DNA from: an uncultured Bacteroidia bacterium
GTDB taxonomy: Bacteria; Bacteroidota; Bacteroidia; Bacteroidales; F082
DNA: 63,124 bases
Assembly: GCA_902783365.1 (NCBI GenBank)
Contig: CACZQL010000085.1
Location: 1 to 63,124, forward strand
Direction of reading: 5' to 3'
Every line of letters begins with the position of its first letter. Position 1 is the first letter of the stretch. The position numbers were made by a program, and so were the translations under genes. The notes beneath the pieces were generated by a model. It was not told the DNA's origin. It searched no databases and saw only the letters and a list, made by a program, of their open reading frames with translations. Positions 25,859 to 35,293 of this stretch are shown here, in pieces.

Positions 25859-28800
25859 TTAGAAGTTAAAGCTTGCGCCGATTCTAATCTGACGAGGAGT
25901 TGAGAAGTTTCCACCGTTGTTCACATAGATCTGGTACATTTGGACGAAGGCTTCAGGATCGATCTGGGCCTTGATTTCCTGCTGGTACTTGGGTGAAGTG
26001 AGGTAGCCGTCGTCGTCGGGGTTGCCAGTGGCATTGTAAACGTTCAAGATGTTCTTGGAGTTCAAGAGGTTGAGCACTTGCACATAGACGTTGACGAAGG
26101 CGTCGTGACCAGTCTTACCTTCCTTGTTGCCACCGAGGACGAAGTTGAAGTCCTTGTCGGCGCGGAGGTCGATCTTGAAGGAGGCGGGCATTCTGGAGCC
26201 GTAGTAGGTACCGTTGAGGTAGTTACTACCGCCTGAGATGGGTGAGGAGACCTCACGAGCAGCGGTGTAAGGCATACCGGAACCACCGGTGACCGTCAGG
26301 GAGACGCCGGCGTTGGCGAGCAACTGGATCGGGGTCTTGCCTTCGCGGTTGATGACGGGACCGTCATATTTCTTGCCGGAGGAGAAGCGGTAGTCCACAT
26401 TGAGACTGAAGTTGTGGCGACGGTCGGAACCGGTCGGGAAGGTCGATCTCAGGTTCGGCACACCGGCGTTGATCAAAGCGGCGGCGGTCGTAGTGGAAGC
26501 ACCGGTCATATTGGCATACTGCAAGGTGTAGCTGGCACGGACGCGGACGTTCTTGGTACGGCGGAGGTCGTACTCAGCGGTGAGACCCTTGACGGTACCG
26601 AAGTCGAGGTTGCTGAAGGAGGAGTAGTCCTTAGGATAAGCACCCGTGAGACGGTACATCTGGATCATGTTACGGATCTCGTTATAGTAAGCAGTGATGG
26701 TGAACGAGGAGGTGTTGGTGAGCTTCTGTGTGAAACCGAGTTCATAGTCGATGGTCTGCATGGGCTTCAGGTTGGGGTTGGCCATGGTGGAGGACACATC
26801 GTTGAAGTAGTAGTAATACAGGGGGCTCATGAAGTAGTTACTGGTAGGACGTTGGGTCAGCACGTCGTAGTGGGCGAAGAACAGGGCCTCATCCGAAATC
26901 GGGAAGGAGAAGGAGATACGAGGCATGAAGTTCCACTGGGGTTTGTAGTCCTCGAACGACTGGGCGTTGACTCTCTGCTGGTCGGGGTTGACGAGCCAGG
27001 GGGAAATACCTGAACCTTTGTCGAGGGTGGTGGGGTCGGAGATCTCAGCGCCGCCTGCGTTGTACCAGGTGTTGCCGTAACGATAACCGACGATCTCGTT
27101 GATGTCGCTGATCTTGTTCACATAGACTGCGTAGTCGCTGCCGATGTTGTCGGGCACGGTGACCACATCGCCGCCGTTAGGCAGGGCGATTGTGCCATTG
27201 GTGGCGAGGTCGCCGACAGACTTGTATTGATAGAGGATGAACGGGTCTTTCAAGACGGCCTGGTTGGCGTCGAAGCGGTCGGCGCGGACACCGATTTGGA
27301 AGATGAGGTCTTTGAAAGCGAACTTATCCTGGATATAGCCAGCAGTGTAGATGGGTTGGCTGGAGCCGACGGGACGGGTATAGAAGGTATTGCCGTTGGC
27401 GTCGGTAGTGGTTTGGGTGAAGAAGTCGTCGAGGCTGGGACGCTCACCCCACTTTTGTTTCTTGCCGTCGTAGCTGTAGCCGTAGTAATAGACGTAGAAG
27501 CTACCGTCGCGGGTGAGTTCGTCGGGGGCGAACATGCTGATGTCGAGGCCGCCGTTGACGTAACCTTTCTTGAGGTTGCCTTCGGGGTCGTAGTACATGA
27601 TGGAGTTGTCGTTGAAGTTATAGGAGTCCATGAGGATGTACTCGGTGCCGTTTTTGGCGAGGCCCATGGCAGTGCGGAGGTTGGCGTCGAACACGTATTG
27701 GGCGTCACCGTCATAGAATCTGTGGTACCACACGGTATCGACAAAGCCATCGTGGCTGTTGGCGTACGGGTTGGCCACGTCGAGTTCTCTGATATGGAAG
27801 TTGGCGAGGTTACGCATGAGGGTCCAATAGTCGCTGCTGTAGCTCATGGAGCTGGAGTTGCGTTGTTCATATTGGAAACCGAGTTTGATTTCGTGCGAGC
27901 TTTCGCCCTTGCCGACGGTCATAGAGGCGTTGACGTTGACGGAGAACTGGTCGCTGAGGCTCTTGCCGTAGGACGACATCAGGGTGCCGGGGGCGGCATA
28001 CATGCCGTAGATGGCGTTGGGGCTGTCGCCGTTCAACAGGGCGCCACCGAGGCGGAGGTTGGTGAAGTTGTCGTAGTAGAGGGCCGGGCCATAGTTTCTA
28101 TAGAGGTCGAGGTAGTTCTCGGTGTATTTGGCCAGCAGCGGGTTGAACTCGGAGGCGTGGAATTCGATGAGGGTGTCATAGTCCCAGGAGTTCAGGGCAT
28201 AGACGTTGGACAGGTTCATGTAGTTCTGTCCGTCGATAAGCACGGAGTCCACGTTCATCAGCTGGAAGGTCGGTGACTTGTGGGTGATGTAGCGTCCGAG
28301 GTTGCCGTAGGCGAAGAGGTTGTCCCACAGGTCGGGGTCGCCCGACTCGCTGGTGGAACGGGTATAGTCGGCTTGGATGCTATAGTAGAAGTTACGGATC
28401 AGCGAGGTGCTTTCGGGGGCCGTGGGGAAGCGCTGGGTGAAGCGGATGTAACCACGGGTGGTACCCGACTTGCTGAGGGCGTTCTTATCGGTGTCGAAAT
28501 ACGAATAGGAGCGCGAGAAGCTGTGCCCGCTGGAACGGTAGAACGAACCGCCGATGGTCAAGTTGATGGTCTCGGTGGTACGGACGTTGATGTTACCGGA
28601 GAGGTTGATGCTGTAGTTGCTGGTGTTGGTGGAGAACCTGGAGTACTGCAGCTGGTCCTTCTTGGTGAAGGAAGCCTTCTGGTAGGTACCGTTGCCCACG
28701 CCGGAGAGGACGAGGGGAGTCTCCTCGATGTCCTTTTGCCAGTCTTCCTTGGCGGTATAGAAACCGGTGGAGGAAAGGGCTCCGATCTTGTTGTGGGCGA

Positions 28801-29617
28801 GGTCGCCGGCGAGGAAGAAGCCCAAGAGAGCGGTCTCAGCCTCTTTGCCCTTGATGAGGGGTCCCTGGATGCTGAAGCCCAAGCGCTTGTGGCCATAGCC
28901 TTCGACGGAGATCTCAGGCTCGATGCCGAAGCCGAAGGTACGGCTGGGGCCCTTGGTGGTCAGGTTGATGATACCGCCCATGGCGTCACCGTACATGGCG
29001 GGAGTACCACCCAAGATAACGTCCACCTGGTCGATGGCGCTTTGGGGGACACTGGCGCTACCGATGACTTTCACACCGTCGATGTAATAGACGGCGCTTT
29101 CACGGGAGCCACGCACACTACCGACCTCACCGTCAACGGAGACGACGCCACCCACGGTGGAGGCGACACCTGAAGCTGAACGGTTAGGCAGTTTCGCAAT
29201 TTCCTCTGCGGTGATGGACGCACCAGAGGTGGTGTTGTCCTTCGAAATCAGAGGCACTTCGTAATCGATAACGGTGACCTCATTCAAACTGATGGCGCCG
29301 CTCGTCATCTTGATGTTCCAATCGGTGATCTTGTTGGCCGGAATCACAATGCCGTTCAAGACATAGTTGTTGTAGCCCACAAAGGTCGCCTTCAAGTCAT
29401 ACGTTCCCGGAGGAATCGGGTTGATGTCGTAGTTACCATCGAAATCCGAAGTGGCACCGCCAACCATCGTACCTCCTTTTTCGAGGACGATGTTTGCGAA
29501 TGATACGGGCTCACCCGTTTCATCGGTAACCTTTCCTTTGAGTCGTCCTTGCTGCGCGAAAGCCAACGTGCAGGTCGCCATCACAATCGCAAGGGTCATT
29601 AGTAAATTTCTAAACAT
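25859..29617 (-). CDS. TonB-dependent receptor
   Basis: 1252 residues from ATG 29617; a longer reading would start within the promoter. The signal peptide is MFRNLLMTLAIVM to LAFAQQ. A carboxypeptidase-regulatory domain (GRLKGKVTDETGEPVSFANI) is followed by a plug (ITAEEIAKLPNRSASGVAS, VRGSRESAVYYIDGVKV, MGGIINLTTKG) and a large barrel ending RIGASFNF, the classic aromatic terminal strand. Imports or binds an unknown ligand with TonB-ExbBD energy. First gene of an operon with the 1484-residue protein and the PorV/PorQ-type protein, which replace the SusD-type lipoprotein usually paired with such receptors. Confidence 0.85.
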   Translation of the reverse strand: MFRNLLMTLAIVMATCTLAFAQQGRLKGKVTDETGEPVSFANIVLEKGGTMVGGATSDFDGNYDINPIPPGTYDLKATFVGYNNYVLNGIVIPANKITDWNIKMTSGAISLNEVTVIDYEVPLISKDNTTSGASITAEEIAKLPNRSASGVASTVGGVVSVDGEVGSVRGSRESAVYYIDGVKVIGSASVPQSAIDQVDVILGGTPAMYGDAMGGIINLTTKGPSRTFGFGIEPEISVEGYGHKRLGFSIQGPLIKGKEAETALLGFFLAGDLAHNKIGALSSTGFYTAKEDWQKDIEETPLVLSGVGNGTYQKASFTKKDQLQYSRFSTNTSNYSINLSGNINVRTTETINLTIGGSFYRSSGHSFSRSYSYFDTDKNALSKSGTTRGYIRFTQRFPTAPESTSLIRNFYYSIQADYTRSTSESGDPDLWDNLFAYGNLGRYITHKSPTFQLMNVDSVLIDGQNYMNLSNVYALNSWDYDTLIEFHASEFNPLLAKYTENYLDLYRNYGPALYYDNFTNLRLGGALLNGDSPNAIYGMYAAPGTLMSSYGKSLSDQFSVNVNASMTVGKGESSHEIKLGFQYEQRNSSSMSYSSDYWTLMRNLANFHIRELDVANPYANSHDGFVDTVWYHRFYDGDAQYVFDANLRTAMGLAKNGTEYILMDSYNFNDNSIMYYDPEGNLKKGYVNGGLDISMFAPDELTRDGSFYVYYYGYSYDGKKQKWGERPSLDDFFTQTTTDANGNTFYTRPVGSSQPIYTAGYIQDKFAFKDLIFQIGVRADRFDANQAVLKDPFILYQYKSVGDLATNGTIALPNGGDVVTVPDNIGSDYAVYVNKISDINEIVGYRYGNTWYNAGGAEISDPTTLDKGSGISPWLVNPDQQRVNAQSFEDYKPQWNFMPRISFSFPISDEALFFAHYDVLTQRPTSNYFMSPLYYYYFNDVSSTMANPNLKPMQTIDYELGFTQKLTNTSSFTITAYYNEIRNMIQMYRLTGAYPKDYSSFSNLDFGTVKGLTAEYDLRRTKNVRVRASYTLQYANMTGASTTTAAALINAGVPNLRSTFPTGSDRRHNFSLNVDYRFSSGKKYDGPVINREGKTPIQLLANAGVSLTVTGGSGMPYTAAREVSSPISGGSNYLNGTYYGSRMPASFKIDLRADKDFNFVLGGNKEGKTGHDAFVNVYVQVLNLLNSKNILNVYNATGNPDDDGYLTSPKYQQEIKAQIDPEAFVQMYQIYVNNGGNFSTPRQIRIGASFNF

Positions 29618-29667
29618 ACCTTGTAATTTTATGTTATACTTCTCATTTAAATGCATTAAAAAGGCTT

Positions 29668-29698
29668 CAAAATTATAAACTTTTTGCCAAGCACACAA
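29668..29698 (-). promoter_or_regulatory. Promoter of the three-gene receptor operon
   Basis: TTG (29698-29696), 20 bases, TAATTTTG (29675-29668) on the minus strand; leader about 45 nt. Confidence 0.65.
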
Positions 29699-29819
29699 GA
29701 AAAATCAATTTTTAGTGTTATTTTTTAATCATAAAAATTTTAACATTTCACGAAATCAATGAAAATTAGACATTTAGCGAAAGAAGCATCTATACCTTAT
29801 TATATTAATAGAAGAGGCA

Positions 29820-30068
29820 TTATCGCCGTTTCAGCTCCCGATTCAACCGCCTCGCCCTTCTCTTGTCCTCCTTGATCATTTTTTTGGTCTTGGGTGCCTG
29901 ATGCTTGAAATGCGCCTCCTTTGCCTTCTCATATTCGCGCTGCTTCCGCCTTTCCTCACGACGCTCCATCCGTTCCGCCTTGCGGATGGCGCGGCTCGCC
30001 TTAGGGGCGCACGAGCAGGCGAACAGCAGGAAGAGCGTCAAAAAGCCGATGGTGATTCTCTTTGTCAT
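29820..30068 (-). CDS. Small, very basic lipoprotein
   Basis: 82 residues from ATG 30068, 20 bp after a TATTTTTG box. Signal peptide with lipobox LFAC. The mature part is almost entirely Lys, Arg, Glu and Ala, predicted as a charged helix (RKAERMERREERRKQREYEK), and ends RELKRR. No family recognised. The charge suggests binding to nucleic acid, peptidoglycan or lipopolysaccharide, but this is speculation. Divergent from the next lipoprotein gene. Confidence 0.6.
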   Translation of the reverse strand: MTKRITIGFLTLFLLFACSCAPKASRAIRKAERMERREERRKQREYEKAKEAHFKHQAPKTKKMIKEDKRRARRLNRELKRR

Positions 30069-30088
30069 CTCACAATCATTTTGATGGA

Positions 30089-30096
30089 CAAAAATA
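30089..30096 (-). promoter_or_regulatory. Promoter -7 box for basic lipoprotein
   Basis: TATTTTTG on the minus strand. Confidence 0.45.
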
Positions 30097-30183
30097 ACAA
30101 AAAAACAAGAAAACGCCCAAGTTTTCGGAAAAAACAAACAATTTCGCCCTTCACCTCACGTTATGAGGTGAAAAAGCATCGCC

Positions 30184-30630
30184 ATGAGAAAATTCTTTGC
30201 CCTCCTCCTCTTCCTGCCCCTCGGATTCATGGGCTGCAAGGAGACTTTGGTGCATCCCAACCCGCCCAACGCCATCCTCAACATCTCCATCAACCTTCAA
30301 GAGCCGCAGTACTACGACCTCCGATTCGTGAGCGGCTTCATGTATCTCAAGTCGGAGGAGAACTCCACCAGCCGCGGCCTCATCGCCTACCGTTTCTCCG
30401 AGACCGAATTCAGGGTGTATGACCGTCTCCCGCCCAACGAGCCGGACGCCTGTTGCGACAGTGAGGGCAACTGCACCCGACTGATGGTCGATATCCCCTT
30501 TGTGGTGGACAACTGCAACGGCATCAAATACAACATCCTCAACGGCGACCTCTTCGAGGGCGAAGGCATCTATCCCCTTTTCCAGTACCACACCAGCTTC
30601 GACGGGATCACCCTCAGAATCTTTAATTAA
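30184..30630 (+). CDS. Lipoprotein with degenerate Rieske-like fold
   Basis: 148 residues with lipobox GFMGC (Cys18). The pattern resembles the small Rieske-domain lipoproteins of Bacteroidota: a strand around [23 protein letters not shown], a cysteine cluster [10 protein letters not shown] where the first Rieske box would be, [19 protein letters not shown] for the second box, and [17 protein letters not shown] at the end. The histidine ligands of a 2Fe-2S Rieske centre (CxH and CxxH) are missing, so if the fold is right it probably does not carry the normal cluster. The assignment rests on pattern resemblance only. Confidence 0.55.
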   Translation: MRKFFALLLFLPLGFMGCKETLVHPNPPNAILNISINLQEPQYYDLRFVSGFMYLKSEENSTSRGLIAYRFSETEFRVYDRLPPNEPDACCDSEGNCTRLMVDIPFVVDNCNGIKYNILNGDLFEGEGIYPLFQYHTSFDGITLRIFN

Positions 30631-30732
30631 GGTGAGAGGTGAAAGGTGAAAGGTGAAAGGTGAGAGGTGAAAGGTGAAAGGTGAGAGGTGAAAGGTGAAA
30701 GGTGAAAGGTGAGAGGTGAAAGGTGAAAGGTG
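30631..30732. repeat. GGTGARA heptamer tandem array, 14 units
   Basis: Fourteen consecutive 7-bp units (GGTGAAA or GGTGAGA) plus GGTG, starting at the base after the lipoprotein stop codon. Unlike the other arrays it has no inverted arm. Confidence 0.95.
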
Positions 30733-30734
30733 CT

Positions 30735-31097
30735 CACCCGTAGGGTGACAGATGGTTAGAAACGATACGCCCCCGCATAGAATCGCCCGGAGGGCGAGAG
30801 ATGATTAGGGGAATGGCCCACGCGGAAAATCGCCCGGAGGGCGAGAGATGGTTAGAAAGGTTAGAAACGATACGCCCACGCATAAAATCGCCCGGAGGGC
30901 GAAAGATGGTTAGAACGACGTTGGACAAAATCGGGAATCGCCCGGAGGGCGAGAGATGAATAGAAAGGTTAGAAACGATACGCCCCGCATAGAATCGCCC
31001 GGAGGGCGAGAGATGGTTAGAACGTCGTTGGATATATCGGGAATCGCCCGGAGGGCGAGAGATGGTTAGAATCGCCCGGAGGGCGAGAGATGATTAG
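30735..31097. repeat. Eight-copy hairpin repeat field (CGCCCGGAGGGCG unit)
   Basis: Eight copies of a 25-bp unit start at 30735 (variant), 30784, 30831, 30889, 30939, 30996, 31045 and 31073. Each has the arm-loop-arm CGCCC-GGA-GGGCG followed by AGAGATGGTTAG or a close variant. Spacers alternate between two recurring types, one with AAACGATACGCC and one with CGTTGGA near TCGGGAAT. The last copy supplies the stop codon of the DAHP synthase gene. Confidence 0.95.
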
Positions 31098-32113
31098 AAT
31101 ATTTGTCGTTGGATGGAGGCGTGATGAATCGCCTCGAACACGGCGTTGACCAATTCCTCGTCGAGCCCGAGCTCCCGCCCCGTGGAAACATGGTCGGAGA
31201 GGATTTTCCTCCAACGGTCCATCTGCACCACGGTGACATTATGGCGTTTCTTGTATTCCCCGATCTGAGCGCTCACCTCCATGCGACGCGCCAGCAATTG
31301 CAACAACTCATCGTCGATGTCGTCGATCTCGCCCCGCAGGCCCGCGAGGTCGCGCTCCACACACCCCGTGTCCTTGGAACGGAACACAAGCTTCTCAAGC
31401 ATCGTTTTCAACACATCGGGCGTGATTTGCTGACGGGCATCCGTCAAGGCCTCCTCGGGATGGACATGGCACTCGATCATCAAGCCATCGGAGGCCAGGT
31501 CAAGGGCCTTCTGTGCCGTAGGCAACAGCAACTCGCGGTTGCCGCAGATATGGCTGACATCGGTGATGATGGGGACGTTGATCCGTTGCGTGAGTTCGAT
31601 GGGGATTTCCCACATCGGGAAATTGCGGTAAGGGGACTCCTTATAATAAGAGAAGCCCCGGTGGATGGCGAAGAGCTGCTTCACTCCGGCCTTTTGAAGT
31701 CTTTCGAAGGCCCCGATCCAAAGGTTAAGGTCTGGAGCCACGGGGTTTTTGACGAATATCGGGACATCCACGCCTCTGAGGCCGTCAGCCAATTGCTGTA
31801 CGGAGAAGGGGTTGACCACAGTGCGGGCCCCAATCCACAATGCATCAACCTCATATTTCAGGGCCAGTTCCAGATGCTCGGGGGTGGCCACCTCAGTAGC
31901 GGTAGGCAGGCCCGTCTCTTTTTTTGCCTGGAGGAGCCACGCCAAGCCCTCCTCTCCCCTACCCTCGAAGGCGTCGGGACGCGTACGGGGTTTCCAGATG
32001 CCACCGCGAAGCAAACTTACCGCGGGAATCTCCGCCAAGGCACGTGCCGTGGCAAGGATTTGCGATTCGCTTTCGACGCTGCAAGGACCGGCTATAATCA
32101 ACGGATATTTCAC
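31094..32113 (-). CDS. Bifunctional DAHP synthase / chorismate mutase
   Basis: Makes DAHP from PEP and erythrose 4-phosphate, and interconverts chorismate and prephenate. An N-terminal KdsA-like DAHP synthase domain ([45 protein letters not shown]) covers about residues 1-255. A C-terminal AroQ-type chorismate mutase helix bundle ([20 protein letters not shown], then [14 protein letters not shown]) follows. GTG at 32113 is preferred (339 residues), because longer readings include the TATATTTG promoter. The stop codon lies in the last copy of the repeat field. Divergent from asnS. Confidence 0.9.
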   Translation of the reverse strand: MKYPLIIAGPCSVESESQILATARALAEIPAVSLLRGGIWKPRTRPDAFEGRGEEGLAWLLQAKKETGLPTATEVATPEHLELALKYEVDALWIGARTVVNPFSVQQLADGLRGVDVPIFVKNPVAPDLNLWIGAFERLQKAGVKQLFAIHRGFSYYKESPYRNFPMWEIPIELTQRINVPIITDVSHICGNRELLLPTAQKALDLASDGLMIECHVHPEEALTDARQQITPDVLKTMLEKLVFRSKDTGCVERDLAGLRGEIDDIDDELLQLLARRMEVSAQIGEYKKRHNVTVVQMDRWRKILSDHVSTGRELGLDEELVNAVFEAIHHASIQRQIF

Positions 32114-32118
32114 AGTTG

Positions 32119-32126
32119 CAAATATA
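32119..32126 (-). promoter_or_regulatory. Promoter -7 box directly before DAHP synthase
   Basis: TATATTTG on the minus strand, five bases from the GTG start, implying a leaderless or nearly leaderless mRNA. Confidence 0.5.
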
Positions 32127-32162
32127 CAACTTTTTTTCAGGCAATCATTGCGATTTTTTTCG

Positions 32163-32170
32163 TTACTTTG
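32163..32170 (+). promoter_or_regulatory. Probable -7 box for asnS
   Basis: TTACTTTG, close to TAnnTTTG, 40 bp before the GTG start. Confidence 0.4.
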
Positions 32171-32210
32171 CAAAACCTTTATAATAAGCGACAAAGAAAA
32201 ACATCATACC

Positions 32211-33650
32211 GTGAAAAGAGTAGAAATCAAGCAAGCCTTGCAGATGCAAGCGTCAGAGAATGAGATTACCGTGATGGGCTGGGTGCGCAACAAGCGCGGC
32301 AGCAAGAATGTGGCCTTCATCGCCTTGAACGACGGCTCCACCATCAACAACCTGCAACTGGTCATCGACCTGAATGTGATTCCCGAGGACAGGCTGGCCC
32401 AGATGCATGTGGGCGCCTCCCTGTGGGCGAAGGGCGTCTTGGTGGCCTCGATGGGCAGCGGTCAGGCCGTGGAGCTCTCGGTGAAGGAGATCGGCCTGTT
32501 CGGCCCGGCCAACCCCGACGAGTATCCCTTGCAACCCAAGAAGCACTCCTTGGAGTTCCTGCGCGACATCGCCCACCTGCGTTTCCGCACCAACACCTTC
32601 GGTGCCGTGATGCGGATGCGCCACGCCATGGTGTTCGCCATCCATAAGTTCTTCACCGAGAAAGGCTTCTACAACATCCACACGCCGCTCATCACCGCCT
32701 CCGACGCGGAAGGCGCCGGCGAGATGTTCCAGGTGACCACCCTCGACCTCAACAACCCGCCCCGCGACGAACAGGGCAACATCGACTACAAGCAGGACTT
32801 CTTCGGAAAGTCCACCAACCTCACCGTGTCGGGCCAACTCGAAGGCGAGCTGGCCGCAACCGCTTTGGGCAAGATCTACACCTTCGGCCCCACCTTCCGC
32901 GCCGAAAACTCCAACACCACACGGCACCTCGCCGAATTCTGGATGATTGAACCGGAGATGGCCTTCTACGACATCAACGACAACATGGACCTCGCCGAGG
33001 AAATGCTCAAATATCTGATTCAATACGCGTTGGACAACTGCATGGACGACTTGCAGTTCCTCAGCAAGCGCCTCCAGGAAGAAGAGAAAGGCAAAAAAGA
33101 AGAGGACAAGTCGATGGAACTCATCAGCAAGCTCCATTTCGTGCTGGAACACGAATTCGCCCGGGTGACCTACACCGAGGCCATCGATATCCTGCGCAAC
33201 TCCAACTACAACAAGAAAGGCAAGTTCCAATATCCCGTCAACGGCTGGGGCGTTGACCTTCAGTCCGAACACGAGCGCTATCTCGTCGAGAAGCACTTCA
33301 AGAAACCTGTCATCCTGAACGACTATCCCAAGGAGATCAAGGCTTTCTACATGAAGCAGAACGACGACGGCAAGACCGTGCGCGCCATGGATGTGCTCTT
33401 CCCCGGCATCGGCGAGATCATCGGCGGTTCCGAGCGTGAGACCGACATCAACAAGATCCTCGACCGAATGCACGAAGTAGGCATCCCCGAAGAGTCGATG
33501 AACTGGTATCTCGACAGCCGCCGCTTCGGCTCCGTGCCCCACTCCGGCTACGGCCTCGGCTTCGAACGCCTGATGCTCTTCGTCACCGGCATGAGCAACA
33601 TCCGCGACGTCATCCCCTTCCCGCGTACCCCTAAAAACTGCCTCTATTAA
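32211..33650 (+). CDS. asnS: Asparaginyl-tRNA synthetase
   Basis: Class II synthetase charging tRNA-Asn. The frame is open far upstream, but the protein begins at GTG 32211 ([10 protein letters not shown]), giving 479 residues and a normal N-terminal OB-fold domain ([19 protein letters not shown]). Motif 2 is [21 protein letters not shown] (about 240-260) and motif 3 is [12 protein letters not shown] (about 448-459). An inserted helical region contains [12 protein letters not shown]. The next gene, rpoN, follows after a spacer made only of heptamers. Confidence 0.95.
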   Translation: MKRVEIKQALQMQASENEITVMGWVRNKRGSKNVAFIALNDGSTINNLQLVIDLNVIPEDRLAQMHVGASLWAKGVLVASMGSGQAVELSVKEIGLFGPANPDEYPLQPKKHSLEFLRDIAHLRFRTNTFGAVMRMRHAMVFAIHKFFTEKGFYNIHTPLITASDAEGAGEMFQVTTLDLNNPPRDEQGNIDYKQDFFGKSTNLTVSGQLEGELAATALGKIYTFGPTFRAENSNTTRHLAEFWMIEPEMAFYDINDNMDLAEEMLKYLIQYALDNCMDDLQFLSKRLQEEEKGKKEEDKSMELISKLHFVLEHEFARVTYTEAIDILRNSNYNKKGKFQYPVNGWGVDLQSEHERYLVEKHFKKPVILNDYPKEIKAFYMKQNDDGKTVRAMDVLFPGIGEIIGGSERETDINKILDRMHEVGIPEESMNWYLDSRRFGSVPHSGYGLGFERLMLFVTGMSNIRDVIPFPRTPKNCLY

Positions 33651-33766
33651 AGTTATCAGTTGGCAGTTATCAGTTATCAGTTAACTGCCAACTGCCAACT
33701 GCTAACTGCTAACTGCTAACTGCCAACTGCTAACTGCCAACTGCTAACCGCCAACCGCCAACTGCC
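33651..33766. repeat. AACTGCY heptamer inverted array filling the asnS-rpoN spacer
   Basis: All 116 bp between the asnS stop and the rpoN ATG are heptamers. There are four AGTTATC/AGTTGGC units plus AGTT (33651-33682), then twelve AACTGCC/AACTGCT/AACCGCC units in the opposite orientation (33683-33766). The orientation switch lets the arms pair as a long hairpin. The last unit touches the rpoN start codon. Confidence 0.97.
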
Positions 33767-35293
33767 ATGAGCGACCAACGATTAACCCAAATACAACGTC
33801 AGGAGCTAAAGCTCTCACCCCAGCAGATTCAATTAATGAAACTGCTGCAACTGCCCCTTGTCGAACTCGAACAACGCATCAAAGAAGAAATCGAGTCGAA
33901 CCCCGCCCTCGAAGACAACGAGAGCAGCGAAGAAGAGCCCCTCACCGATGACAGCCCTTCCGAGGAGGACGACTACAACAGCGGAGAAGGCGACGACAAC
34001 GGAGAGAACGACGACTACAACGACGACGAGTTCAACCTCGACAAAGACGAGGAGTTCGACCTGACTGACTATCTCCCCGACGACGACGAATACGACTACG
34101 CCTACAAGCTGCAAGCCAACAACCACAGCCGCGATGATGAGGAATACCAAGCCCCCATCACCCATGAGGACTCGTTCCAGGACTACCTCATCCAGCAGTT
34201 GGGCTACCACGACCTCACCGAAGAGGAGGAAATCATCGGAGAGATGATCATCGGCAACCTCGACGACAACGGGTATCTGAGCCGCCCCATCAGCAACATC
34301 GTTGACGACCTGCTTTTTACCATGAACCTCGAGACCACCGAAGAAGAGGTGAGAAAAGTGCTGAACGTCGTTCACCTGCTCGACCCGCCCGGCATCGGTG
34401 CGACCGACTTGCAGGAATGCCTGCTCATCCAACTCGAAAGGCTTCAGGAAGAAAACCCCTACACGGATTACAAGCTGAGTATCAACATCATCAAAAACTG
34501 CTTCGAGGAATTCACCAAGAAACATTACGACAAAATCGCCAAGAAAACCGGGGCCAGCAACCACCAGCTCAAAGCCGCCTTGGACGAGATTCTGAAGCTG
34601 AACCCCAAACCGGGTGACACTTCCTCCACGGGAAGCAAAAACAGCTACTACATCATCCCCGACTTCTTTATCTCCATCAAAGACGGGAACCTGGACCTCT
34701 CGCTCGACGGACGCAACAGTCCCGACTTGAAGATCAACAAGCAGTATGTGAGGATGTTGGATGATTTCTCGAAGAGCAAGACATCGAGAAGCAAGCAGGA
34801 GGCCGTGCAGTTTGTACGACAGAAAATCGACAATGCCAAATGGTTTATCGACGCCATCCGGCAGCGGCATCACACCTTGTATATCACCATGAAGGCGATC
34901 ATGGACATCCAGCGTGAGTATTTCCTTACCGGCGATGACACCAAGCTGAAGCCGATGATCCTGAAGGACATCGCCGAGCGGGTGGGATTGGACATCTCAA
35001 CCGTGTCGAGGGTGGCCAACAGCAAATATGTGCAGACACCTTATGGCACCTTCCAGCTGAAGCATTTCTTCAGCGAGGGCATCACCAACGAGGAGGGCGA
35101 GGAAGTCTCCACCCGAGAGATTAAAAAGATCCTCCAAGACTGCATCGGCGAAGAGAACAAGATGAAGCCCTACACCGACGAGGAGCTCATGAGCATCCTG
35201 AAAGAGAAAGGCTACCCCATCGCCCGCCGCACAGTAGCGAAATACCGCGAGCAACTCGGCATCCCAGTGGCACGACTGCGCAAAGAACTTTAA
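33767..35293 (+). CDS. rpoN: RNA polymerase sigma-54 factor
   Basis: 508 residues. The N-terminal activator-interacting region (LTQIQRQELKLSPQQIQLMKLLQLP) is followed by a very acidic linker (about 45-110, Asp/Glu-rich). Next come the core-binding domain (GYLSRPISNIVDDLL, LDPPGIGATDLQECL), the helix-turn-helix (DISTVSRVANSKYVQTP) and the RpoN box ARRTVAKYRE (about 486-495) that reads the -24 element. It needs AAA+ enhancer-binding activators, none of which are in the window. No promoter or leader sequence other than heptamers precedes it. Confidence 0.97.
   Translation: MSDQRLTQIQRQELKLSPQQIQLMKLLQLPLVELEQRIKEEIESNPALEDNESSEEEPLTDDSPSEEDDYNSGEGDDNGENDDYNDDEFNLDKDEEFDLTDYLPDDDEYDYAYKLQANNHSRDDEEYQAPITHEDSFQDYLIQQLGYHDLTEEEEIIGEMIIGNLDDNGYLSRPISNIVDDLLFTMNLETTEEEVRKVLNVVHLLDPPGIGATDLQECLLIQLERLQEENPYTDYKLSINIIKNCFEEFTKKHYDKIAKKTGASNHQLKAALDEILKLNPKPGDTSSTGSKNSYYIIPDFFISIKDGNLDLSLDGRNSPDLKINKQYVRMLDDFSKSKTSRSKQEAVQFVRQKIDNAKWFIDAIRQRHHTLYITMKAIMDIQREYFLTGDDTKLKPMILKDIAERVGLDISTVSRVANSKYVQTPYGTFQLKHFFSEGITNEEGEEVSTREIKKILQDCIGEENKMKPYTDEELMSILKEKGYPIARRTVAKYREQLGIPVARLRKEL

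Noticed and set aside
30735..31097. CRISPR array
   Set aside because: Units are regularly repeated, but spacers are of two recurring types and vary in length, there are no cas genes, and the unit is a hairpin repeat.
30734..31214. Short minus-strand frames through the hairpin repeat field
   Set aside because: Their translations repeat the same peptide ([14 protein letters not shown]) and come only from the repeat units.
31749..32210. N-terminal extension of the asnS frame
   Set aside because: It runs over the DAHP synthase gene and both promoters; GTG 32211 gives the normal synthetase N-terminus.
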